Below are positions 24,606-31,617 of a DNA stretch of 52,201 bases, piece by piece. The first letter of the stretch is position 1, and each line of letters starts with the position of its first letter. Source of the stretch: Clostridiales bacterium (lineage in GTDB: Bacteria; Bacillota; Clostridia; Oscillospirales; Oscillospiraceae); the NCBI GenBank assembly GCA_019423635.1, contig JAHZBA010000012.1, positions 1 through 52,201 on the forward strand, read 5' to 3'. Made by a program: the position numbers and the translations under genes. The notes beneath the pieces were generated by a model, which worked only from the letters and a program-made list of their open reading frames with translations, was not told where the DNA came from and searched no databases.

Positions 24606-24947
24606 ATGCATACCGGGAAGGATGTGACCGCGATTGTCACGGAGCTGAGAGGCAGGATCGCCCTGCTGTTTCCACAGGATAGAATAGAGGCCATTCTGTT
24701 TGGCTCCTATGCCAGAGGAGATGCTGATTCTGGGTCGGATATTGATGTGTTGTTTCTTGTAGATGCCTCTCGCCAGGATATTTCAGACCGGAATTGGCAG
24801 ATCGGAGATCTAGCCGCCGAGCTTTTGCTGGAGCACGGCATCGTGGTGTCTCCTCTTGTGGAAAATCGGGAGTATTTTAACCGGAATTTGCAGGTGTTCC
24901 CATTCTACCGTAGTGTTGCGCATGAAGGAGTGAGGATCGGTGCCTGA
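24606..24947 (+). CDS. MNT-type nucleotidyltransferase (antitoxin-like)
   Basis: This 113-residue minimal nucleotidyltransferase has the family signature FGSYARGDADSGSDIDVLFL (GSxxRG...SDxD), which holds the two metal-binding aspartates. MNT proteins paired with HEPN proteins act as antitoxins that AMPylate the HEPN toxin. The ATG has GAAGGAGG upstream. Its end overlaps the HEPN start by 8 bp, so the pair is made together. A longer frame from 24522 has no ribosome site. Confidence 0.88.
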   Translation: MHTGKDVTAIVTELRGRIALLFPQDRIEAILFGSYARGDADSGSDIDVLFLVDASRQDISDRNWQIGDLAAELLLEHGIVVSPLVENREYFNRNLQVFPFYRSVAHEGVRIGA

Positions 24948-25350
24948 TATTACAAAAGTCGACATATCACGGTATCGATTTCAGAAGGCCGAGGAGATGC
25001 TGCTGTCCGCCAGGCGGGATATGGAGGCAAAGGATTATGCCTCCGCCAATAATCGGGCGTATTATGCGATCTTTCATGCGATGCGGGCGGTGCTGGCTCT
25101 GGATGGTGAGGACTTCAAGAAGCACTCCGCGGTGATTGCCCGGTTTACTCTGAATTATTTGAAGCCCGAAATTTTACCCAGAGAGTACAGCAAATTGATC
25201 TCCAATGCTTCGCTGATTCGCAACCGCAGTGATTATGAGGATTTTTATATCTGTTCTGTCGAGGATACCAAGGCTCTCTTTTCTGGTGCGGTGGCTTTCT
25301 GCGGACAAATAGGCGAATATTTGGAGCGGCGGTATCCCGCAGAATTGTAG
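24940..25350 (+). CDS. HEPN-domain protein (toxin-like)
   Basis: This is a 136-residue all-helical HEPN protein (PF05168 type), with the pattern of helices around AKDYASANNRAYYAIFHAMRAVL and the conserved IRNRSDYEDFY. In related pairs the HEPN protein is an RNase held in check by the MNT partner. The usual RxxxxH motif is not obvious here, so catalytic activity is uncertain. The GTG start at 24940 has GAAGGAG upstream. It is the last gene before attR. Confidence 0.85.
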   Translation: MPDITKVDISRYRFQKAEEMLLSARRDMEAKDYASANNRAYYAIFHAMRAVLALDGEDFKKHSAVIARFTLNYLKPEILPREYSKLISNASLIRNRSDYEDFYICSVEDTKALFSGAVAFCGQIGEYLERRYPAEL

Positions 25351-25359
25351 ATCTGCACT

Positions 25360-25380
25360 CTGACCCACACCGTGACCCAC
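25360..25380. repeat. Right-end copy of the 21-bp subterminal repeat
   Basis: It is identical to 219-239 and contains two TGACCCAC octamers (25361-25368 and 25373-25380). It lies 115 bp inside attR, while the left copy lies 86 bp inside attL, in the same orientation. It is probably bound by the integrase arm domain. Confidence 0.65.
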
Positions 25381-25494
25381 GCGGCGAAACGAGCGGATGG
25401 AGTCAATGGATGGGAAAGTGTCAAAGCCGACGGCCCTCCGCAACAAAAATGCCCCGAAAGCACTGGAAAGCGGTGCTCCCGAGGCTGGCAATCA

Positions 25495-25540
25495 CTTGGT
25501 AAGGATGAGGTCGGCAGTTCGAATCTGCCCAGCAGCTCCA
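25495..25540 (+). repeat. attR: 46-bp tRNA-Thr 3' fragment
   Basis: This exact copy of 88-133 holds the anticodon loop, T arm, acceptor 3' strand and CCA of tRNA-Thr without the 5' part. It marks the right end of the element and is followed by what must be the original tRNA terminator. Confidence 0.93.
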
Positions 25541-25546
25541 GAGAAA

Positions 25547-25585
25547 CCCGCCATCCCGCAAGGGAGGGCGGGCTTTCGCTTTTTT
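25547..25585 (+). terminator. Original tRNA-Thr terminator, displaced
   Basis: CCCGCCATCCC and GGGAGGGCGGG pair around GCAA with one mismatch, followed by CTTTCGCTTTTTT. It follows the tRNA remnant by 6 bp and would have ended the tRNA transcript before integration. Confidence 0.85.
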
Positions 25586-25630
25586 CCGGCAATCTGCCCA
25601 TTGAAAAAGCACCGCATTGGGTTCAAAACA

Positions 25631-25665
25631 AAAACCGGACAGGGGAATTCCCTGCCCGGTTTTTC
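25631..25665 (+). terminator. Second hairpin with T5 after attR
   Basis: AAAACCGG-CAGGG pairs with CCCTG-CCGGTTTT with a single unpaired base, followed by T5. A-tract and T-tract on both sides make it usable from either strand. The next 440 bp to the DUF2871 gene show no further gene or strong signal. Confidence 0.75.
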
Positions 25666-26106
25666 TGCTGATTGAGTCTGCGCTTTGAGAGAATCAAAGT
25701 TCCTGCAATGGCTGACCGGTTTGTCTGAATTTCGTTTCCACCGGATTCTCCGCAAAGGGAGGCAGGGTGGAACTGCCTTCAAAAGTGAGGGACGCGGTTC
25801 AGAACAAAAACCGATCCGGCCCAGTGCTTTTGCCGGAGGGAAACAGCGCAGGGAGTCCATACGCCGGGCCTGCCTCGGAATCCGCACCGGCAGATCCGTG
25901 CAGATCCGTCCAGGTCGGGTTTGGCCGGCTCTTTCTGAGCGGCAGCGGGCAGCCTGCATCCATCATACCCTCCGCCTTCTCTATGTACCCTGCGGGATCA
26001 CCGTGCGGATACCAATCGGCTGCCGTTTCAAGGGGCCTGCGCTGCTCAGACCGCCCTCTGCGCCGCGCTTTTCGTGGCCCATCGCCCTGTCCTGTGCAAT
26101 TTCAAG

Positions 26107-26526
26107 TCAGCCCTGTGCCGCCGGTATGCTGCGGCGGACTTGCAGCAGCAAAAGGACGATACTGACCCCCAGCAGGATGTGCCCGATCCCGGCCATGCCG
26201 GAGATCGCCGCGTCCGCGCCCCTGGAGAGAGTGGTTCCCATGACCTGGGTCACCCCGCGCACCACCAGCATGACGGCGGTCAGGTTCAGCCCGATATGAT
26301 AGACCGCCAGCACCCGTCCGGTCCTTTCTCCGGTGAAGGACAGATTCTTTTCCAGCACCAGCAGCAGGAGAAAAAACACCATGCCCAGCAAAAAATAATG
26401 GGTATGTACCACAGAGAGGGTGGTTTTGGCGGGAAACCCGTTGAATTTGGTGAACTCTCGATAGAATACCCCACCGACCATGGCCAGAATGGCGTACAGC
26501 AGGGCTGAATTCATATAGCGTTTCAT
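26107..26526 (-). CDS. DUF2871-family membrane protein
   Basis: This is a 139-residue protein with four predicted membrane helices. The opening MKRYMNSALLYAILAMVGGVFYREFTKFNGF and a VHTHYF motif at the start of helix 2 match what I recall of DUF2871, small proteins of unknown function common in Firmicutes. The paired histidines could bind metal or heme, which is speculation. The ATG has AGGAGG 9 bases upstream. It is the last gene of the TetR-led operon. Confidence 0.8.
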   Translation of the reverse strand: MKRYMNSALLYAILAMVGGVFYREFTKFNGFPAKTTLSVVHTHYFLLGMVFFLLLLVLEKNLSFTGERTGRVLAVYHIGLNLTAVMLVVRGVTQVMGTTLSRGADAAISGMAGIGHILLGVSIVLLLLQVRRSIPAAQG

Positions 26527-26539
26527 ACCCAGTTCCTCC

Positions 26540-27205
26540 TTATTTGCATGCCTGTTTCATCGCAAAATATCCCATCAGTACCGCCCACACATAGGCACAG
26601 GTTTTCGGGATCATCAGTATTCCGATCAGGGGAACGGAATCTGCCCACAGCACCACCGGGACGTAAAAGCCAAAGCTCAGCGCAATGGTCAGCCACATCC
26701 AGCGGAACGCCCGGTCCCCGCGCTCCCTGGCACTGCGATAGAACAGCACGATCACCAGAAGGCCCAGCAGGACGAAGGGAAGATTGCGGTAGATTCCCCA
26801 GGAGAGGGGCGCCTCGGCGCTGAGCCACCGATTCTGGGGCATCATGCACAGCGCGATCCGCACAGCGGCCAGACCATATACGGCGGCGGTAAGGCCGCCC
26901 CGCCCGCAGATCTCATACCTCTGCCGCCAGACGTGGTAGAGCAGCACATAGAAAATCGTCATGGTGATCGAGGTGACCCACTTGCCAAGGCCCAGGGGGA
27001 CCGTGTAATTTTCCAGGCCGGTGGTGCAAAGGGCGATCATGCGGGGCACCAGATGGAACGCATCCCCCGATCCCAGGATAACGGCCATCCAGCCAAACAG
27101 ACGGAATTGCCGCACGCCTCTGCTGCCTCGAATCATCAAAATTCCGGTGGTAATGACCAGGATCAAATAGACCCCATCAAACAGGGTTTCTGCAATGGCC
27201 TGCAT
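26540..27205 (-). CDS. Multi-pass membrane protein
   Basis: This is a 221-residue protein with about seven hydrophobic segments and short loops, starting MQAIAETLFDGVYLILVITTG. No transporter signature or enzyme motif is visible. The ATG at 27203-27205 has AGGAGG upstream; longer frames reach into the TetR gene and have no better site. It is 13 bp from the TetR stop and from the DUF2871 start on either side, so all three are co-transcribed. Confidence 0.75.
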   Translation of the reverse strand: MQAIAETLFDGVYLILVITTGILMIRGSRGVRQFRLFGWMAVILGSGDAFHLVPRMIALCTTGLENYTVPLGLGKWVTSITMTIFYVLLYHVWRQRYEICGRGGLTAAVYGLAAVRIALCMMPQNRWLSAEAPLSWGIYRNLPFVLLGLLVIVLFYRSARERGDRAFRWMWLTIALSFGFYVPVVLWADSVPLIGILMIPKTCAYVWAVLMGYFAMKQACK

Positions 27206-27218
27206 CGTTTCTCCTCCT

Positions 27219-27791
27219 CTATGAGTGAGATTTTTCATAAATCGTTCTGCCGATGATCTCCAGTACCGGGGCGGGATCATAGTCCTGCCGCAGCAGGGCG
27301 GACAGCATCAGAGAGAACAGGACATCGGCGAACTCCTCCGCGGTGAACTGCTCCGTGAACGCATCGGCCCGCACCCGGGGGTCCTGCTTTAAGACGGAGC
27401 ACAGCTCATCTGAAATGTGCCGCCAGGCCTGCTGCATTCTCCGCTTCCCGTCGGCCTTCTCCTCCTGCAAAAAGCCCAGGGAGTGCAGGGTAAAAAATCC
27501 GGGATACCGTTTGCTGCCGGACGCCATCTGCTCATACATCCAGGTGATACAGGCCCGGATGTCGTGAAACACAGCCTGCTCCTCCGGGCGGGGGAAGATC
27601 TCGCGCCAGACGCTCTCCACGGTGGCGGACACCAGGGCGGCCTTGGAGTCAAAATAGTTGTAAATGGCCCCTACAGACACCCCGCAGGCCGCGGCGACAG
27701 AGCGAATATTGATGGCGGACCAACCCTGTTCCCGGATCAGCTCCCGGCTGGTTTTTAGAATATCCTCTTTTGATGTGACGGCCGTATTCAT
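27219..27791 (-). CDS. TetR-family repressor
   Basis: This is a 190-residue regulator with an N-terminal TetR HTH (SKEDILKTSRELI, GWSAINIRSVAAACGVSVGAIYNYFDSKAALV) and a helical ligand domain. The ATG at 27789-27791 follows GGAGGG. It is first in an operon with two membrane proteins and probably represses it: a perfect inverted repeat, TGAACA-A-TGTTCA, overlaps its promoter. The ligand is unknown. Confidence 0.9.
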   Translation of the reverse strand: MNTAVTSKEDILKTSRELIREQGWSAINIRSVAAACGVSVGAIYNYFDSKAALVSATVESVWREIFPRPEEQAVFHDIRACITWMYEQMASGSKRYPGFFTLHSLGFLQEEKADGKRRMQQAWRHISDELCSVLKQDPRVRADAFTEQFTAEEFADVLFSLMLSALLRQDYDPAPVLEIIGRTIYEKSHS

Positions 27792-27806
27792 CTCATCCCT
27801 CCAATA

Positions 27807-27847
27807 TGAACAATGTTCAGTATAGCGGCTGACCGGGGTCTTGTCAA
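27807..27847 (-). promoter_or_regulatory. Promoter and operator of the TetR operon
   Basis: On the minus strand a perfect -35 TTGACA (27842-27847) and TATACT (27819-27824) are 17 bp apart. The palindrome TGAACAATGTTCA (27807-27819) begins at the last base of the -10 and covers the transcription start. This is the classical place for a TetR-type autorepressor to bind. Confidence 0.82.
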
Positions 27848-27949
27848 GTGAAAATCGCGGCAGAGCGGTCCCTCTGCCCGCTCCCCGCCGAACCTGCCGG
27901 CGGATTTGCGGGCCGAAGGGGAAGCCGGATGCAGACGAGCGGTCCCGGA

Positions 27950-27985
27950 AAAATCCCCCGCCGGAGCTGCATCCGGCGGGGGATC
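27950..27985 (-). terminator. Terminator of the lipoprotein gene
   Basis: CCCCCGCCGG and CCGGCGGGGG pair around AGCTGCAT. On the minus strand the stem is followed by ATTTTT, as needed for factor-independent termination of the gene that ends at 28025. The rest of the gap 27848-28024 shows nothing else. Confidence 0.8.
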
Positions 27986-28024
27986 GTATCGGAAGATTGG
28001 AGAGGCCTCTGCCCATCACCTCTC

Positions 28025-28651
28025 TTAGGAGGCTGTGACATTGGCGGATTCCCATTGGTACGGCTGGTCTATCGGCCAGGAGAGGCCCAGGGCGGGCAGC
28101 TCCAGGGGCTGTTCGCCCTCCATGTAGTACCAGATGTCCAGCGCGTCCGGGTCGCCGCCCTCCAGGGTAAAGCCCTCCTGCAGGGTTTTCTGGATGCTGT
28201 CCAGAATCGTCTCCGCCAGCTGGCCCGCGTCATACATGTGAAATTCTTCCTTCTGGGGGTCCGGCGGGCCGGTGAACAGGGCCGATTCACCGGACAGGCA
28301 CACGCTCATGCCGCCCTTGCCGCTGATGACCTCCTCCGCAAGAGTCAAGTTCCAGCCGGTCAGGTCGGCGATGCCCTGGATCAGTGTTTCCGCCGTCAGC
28401 TCCCCCTGGAAGGTCATGGGGTACTCGGCAAAGCCGCCGGCCCTGGTGCCGATATACAGCGTGGCCGTTCGGCCGTCCTCCGGGGGCGCCGGGTCCGCGG
28501 GGGTCGGATCGGCGGGTGCTTCCGCCGGGGGCGCTGTCACGGCGCCGGGGGGTTCCAGGGACGGTTCACCGCCCTGGGGCGGGAGGGTGCGGCCGCAGCC
28601 GGTCAGCGCCGCGCACAGGGCCAGCGCGAAGAGAATGACTGATTTTTTCAA
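28025..28651 (-). CDS. Secreted lipoprotein, possibly GerMN-like
   Basis: This is a 208-residue protein with a lipoprotein signal peptide: MKKS, a hydrophobic run and lipobox LTGC with Cys19. A Pro/Ala/Glu-rich linker (about 25-62) leads to a compact domain of about 140 residues (TATLYIGTRAGGFAEYPMTFQG...ETLIQGIADLTGWNLTLAEEV) that resembles GerMN-type domains of sporulation proteins; this is weak. The start is a TTG at 28649-28651 with AGGAGG 8 bases upstream. It stands alone, with its own terminator. Confidence 0.72.
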   Translation of the reverse strand: MKKSVILFALALCAALTGCGRTLPPQGGEPSLEPPGAVTAPPAEAPADPTPADPAPPEDGRTATLYIGTRAGGFAEYPMTFQGELTAETLIQGIADLTGWNLTLAEEVISGKGGMSVCLSGESALFTGPPDPQKEEFHMYDAGQLAETILDSIQKTLQEGFTLEGGDPDALDIWYYMEGEQPLELPALGLSWPIDQPYQWESANVTAS

Positions 28652-28744
28652 GGGGGTGTCCTCCTGGTTTTTCGTAAAGTTTTTCAGATTCGGGATGATC
28701 CGCTGCGGGTGGGGCGCGTCTGAAAGGGCGGTTCCCGCCGCGCC

Positions 28745-30097
28745 TCATCTCAGCCGCTCACACAGCGGCAGCAGTTCCTCCAGCTTGGCCACGATGCGCT
28801 GCTGCTCGGCCAGGGGTGGGAGGGGGAATACTGAGTTGGCTACTTTTTCACTATTCAGATTTTTGACGACGGCGCCGCTGACTTTGCCGCAAAACTGCCA
28901 ATAGGCATAATTGGAGGAGAGCATCCAGTACAGATAATCCTTGTGGAAGATTTTGTTGATTTGACTGATTACCAGCCATCCGTCATGGATGCACCCGTCA
29001 ATTTTTAAAAGATACGGGCGCCCAAAGCTCATGGAGTTTGTCAGTAAGAGATCTCCGCAATGAACCATCCGGCTTTTTGAAACGCCGGAGGGCTTTATTT
29101 TTTCCGCCGCAGCACAGATATACTTCCCGTTTTTTTCTGTATCGCTGATTTTGATCCAGTTCACTCCATCTTCAGCGGTGGTAAGGTATTCCTTGATAGG
29201 GCGCGGGGAACCGCCTCTTGCGATCATACATACTTCCCCGAGCTTTACCCAGATCCAATTTTCAGGGATCTCAAAGGCCTTTTCCTCTTCTGTGATTTCG
29301 GATATGGTTTTCTGCTTCACGCGTTGACCGTCAATTCTGTCATGGAGCAATACCTGGGTAAGGAGTTCCTCCGCCGTTCCCTCCTCCGGGCGCTGTTCCA
29401 CCAGCTTGCCCTGAATAGCCCACTGCAAAAGAGACTTCTGCATGTCAAGGGGGAAGCGCCTGTTGAAGTCCTCCAGGCGGTTCCACGCCTGCTCATAGCG
29501 GTCGATCAAGGGAAGGAGTTTCTCAATTTTGGCAACAATGCGCGCCTGTTCGGCCAGGGGCGGGATGGGGATCGGCCTGTTTTTGATAAATTTATAGTGC
29601 CGGCTGTATCCGCCGACCTTCTCCAAACCAAACGTGAATAATTGCAGTGCATAGAAGAGATATTTGGACGAGACCGCGCCCTTCGGTTTCAGCAGCTTCA
29701 CGCCGTCCGCGCCGACGATGAAATCAAAATCCAGATACTTGACAACCGTCGTATGATCCCCGAAGGCAATCACGGGAATATCAATTTGATATAACCGTTC
29801 CCGCTCATCTGAAAATCCGATTTGATACGCCTGGGACTGACTGATCACCGGATACTTCCCGGTTGGCTTCACCTGCTTTTCCAGGATCTGATACGGTTTT
29901 GTCGGGATGATCTCACAAAAGCTCTCCAGGGTGCCGACATGCCAGTTATGCGGGAGTTCCAGCTCACAGTGCTCCATTCTGGAATCCTTCTGCGGGGAAA
30001 AGAAGGACAGATCCACAGTCTCAGAATCCTCCTGTTTTGTGAGCTTCCCCTGCAGGGCGAACTGCAGAATACTGTTCTTCAATTCCTGCGGGGTCAT
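28745..30097 (-). CDS. hsdS: Type I restriction-modification specificity subunit
   Basis: This 450-residue subunit sets DNA recognition for both methylation and cleavage. Two target-recognition domains (about 45-185 and 275-430) each end in PLAEQ.RIVAK.E.LLP, the conserved repeat that leads into the spacer helices. It begins with MTPQELKNSILQFALQGKL. The ATG at 30095-30097 overlaps the hsdM stop (ATGA). The fixed order R-M-S and the overlaps show one operon. The protein ends right after the second conserved helix, a normal end for this type. Confidence 0.94.
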   Translation of the reverse strand: MTPQELKNSILQFALQGKLTKQEDSETVDLSFFSPQKDSRMEHCELELPHNWHVGTLESFCEIIPTKPYQILEKQVKPTGKYPVISQSQAYQIGFSDERERLYQIDIPVIAFGDHTTVVKYLDFDFIVGADGVKLLKPKGAVSSKYLFYALQLFTFGLEKVGGYSRHYKFIKNRPIPIPPLAEQARIVAKIEKLLPLIDRYEQAWNRLEDFNRRFPLDMQKSLLQWAIQGKLVEQRPEEGTAEELLTQVLLHDRIDGQRVKQKTISEITEEEKAFEIPENWIWVKLGEVCMIARGGSPRPIKEYLTTAEDGVNWIKISDTEKNGKYICAAAEKIKPSGVSKSRMVHCGDLLLTNSMSFGRPYLLKIDGCIHDGWLVISQINKIFHKDYLYWMLSSNYAYWQFCGKVSGAVVKNLNSEKVANSVFPLPPLAEQQRIVAKLEELLPLCERLR

Positions 30098-31614
30098 GGC
30101 GCTCCCCCTCCCAGAATGGCGGTGATCTCCGCCAGCACCCGGTCGATCTCCGCATTCAGCGACGCCCGCTCCTCCTCATACCGCCGGATCAAATCCAGCG
30201 GGGCCAGGATCTCCTCCTCCTCATGGGGATAGCCGCACTGATCCAGGTTGCAGCCCAGCTCCTCCACCAGCTGCCGGGCGGTGTATTTTTTCGCCTTGTC
30301 AAACCCGTCCTCCACCAGCTCCCGCCGGTTGTCCCACCACTCCACCGCCGGGGCGAAGTGCTCCGGCTTCATGGGTCTGGTCTTACTGAAATGCCGGTAT
30401 CCCTCCGGCATATCCAGGCGGTAGAACCAGGTCTCTTTCGTGGGGCCGGTGCGGTCAAAAAACAGGATGTTGGTGGTAATTGGGGTGTAGGGAGAGAACA
30501 CGCTGCCGGGCATCCGGATCACCGTGTGGAGGTTGAACTCCCCCAGCAGCTTTTTCTTGAGGTTCACCTTCGCGTTGTCCGTGCCGAAGAGGAAGCCGTC
30601 GGGCAGGATGACTGCGGCCCGGCCCTTCTCTTTCAGCCGGTACATGATGACGGACATGAACAGGTCCGCCGTCTCGCTGCTGGCCAGGTCGTTGGGAAAG
30701 TGATTCTTCACGTCGGCCTTCTCGCTGCCGCCGTAGGGGGGATTCATCAGGATGACGTCGAACTGGTCGGCCTCGGTGTAGTCCAGCACGTCCCGCAGGA
30801 GGGAGTTCTCATGGTATACCCGGGGAAAGTCCAGATCGTGCAGCAGCAGATTGGTGATGCACAGCATATAGGGAAACTGCTTTTTCTCCACGCCATAGAT
30901 GGATTCTCCGTACTTTTTGGCGTCGGCGGTGCTCTCCACCTGCTTTTGCAGCTCCTTCAGCCAGCTGGTGAGGAAGCCGCCGGTGCCGCAGGCGAAATCC
31001 GCCATGCGCTCGCCGATCCGGGGGCGGATCATCCGGGCCATGAAGTCGGTGACGGCCCGGGGCGTGTAGAACTCACCGGAGGAGCCGGCGCTTTGCAGCT
31101 CTTTCAGGATGGACTCGTAGATTTCCCCGAAGGCGTGGCTCTCCTCGTAGTCGCCAAGGTCCAGCTCGTCGATTACGTTGATGACCTGACGGAGCAGGAC
31201 GCCGTCTTTCATGTAGTTGTTGGCGTCGGCAAAGGTGGTCTGCACAATGGCCTGCCGGATGGGGGTGGAGGCGTTGACCTTGACGCCTTCGATGATGACG
31301 CTGCCGTCCTGATTCTTGATATCTTTTCCTTTCAGAACGGGGAACAGGGTGTTGTTGACAAAGTCCAGCAACGCATCGCCGGTCATGGCGGAGCCGGACT
31401 TGTCGTCATGGGCCCAGCTTGCCCAGCGGCAGGGCTCCGGAAGGATGGACTGATAGTTCCCGTCGTCAAAGACCCAGTCCTGCTCCTTGGTGTCGTAGAC
31501 CTTCAAAAACAGCAGCCAGGTGATCTGCTCAATGCGCTGGGCGTCGCCGTTGATGCCGGCGTCATTGCGCATGATGTCCCGCAGACGCTTTACAAAGCCC
31601 GATAGATTGCTCAT
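30094..31614 (-). CDS. hsdM: Type I restriction-modification methyltransferase subunit
   Basis: This 506-residue adenine-N6 methyltransferase has an N-terminal HsdM helical domain (about 5-130) and a methylase domain with the AdoMet motif DFACGTGGFL and the catalytic NPPYGG, preceded by SSGEFYTPRAVTDFM. All residues needed for activity are visible. I use the ATG at 31612-31614 rather than the GTG one codon earlier; hsdR ends just upstream. It works with hsdS alone as a methylase and with hsdR as a nuclease. Confidence 0.95.
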   Translation of the reverse strand: MSNLSGFVKRLRDIMRNDAGINGDAQRIEQITWLLFLKVYDTKEQDWVFDDGNYQSILPEPCRWASWAHDDKSGSAMTGDALLDFVNNTLFPVLKGKDIKNQDGSVIIEGVKVNASTPIRQAIVQTTFADANNYMKDGVLLRQVINVIDELDLGDYEESHAFGEIYESILKELQSAGSSGEFYTPRAVTDFMARMIRPRIGERMADFACGTGGFLTSWLKELQKQVESTADAKKYGESIYGVEKKQFPYMLCITNLLLHDLDFPRVYHENSLLRDVLDYTEADQFDVILMNPPYGGSEKADVKNHFPNDLASSETADLFMSVIMYRLKEKGRAAVILPDGFLFGTDNAKVNLKKKLLGEFNLHTVIRMPGSVFSPYTPITTNILFFDRTGPTKETWFYRLDMPEGYRHFSKTRPMKPEHFAPAVEWWDNRRELVEDGFDKAKKYTARQLVEELGCNLDQCGYPHEEEEILAPLDLIRRYEEERASLNAEIDRVLAEITAILGGGAP

Positions 31615-31617
31615 CAC

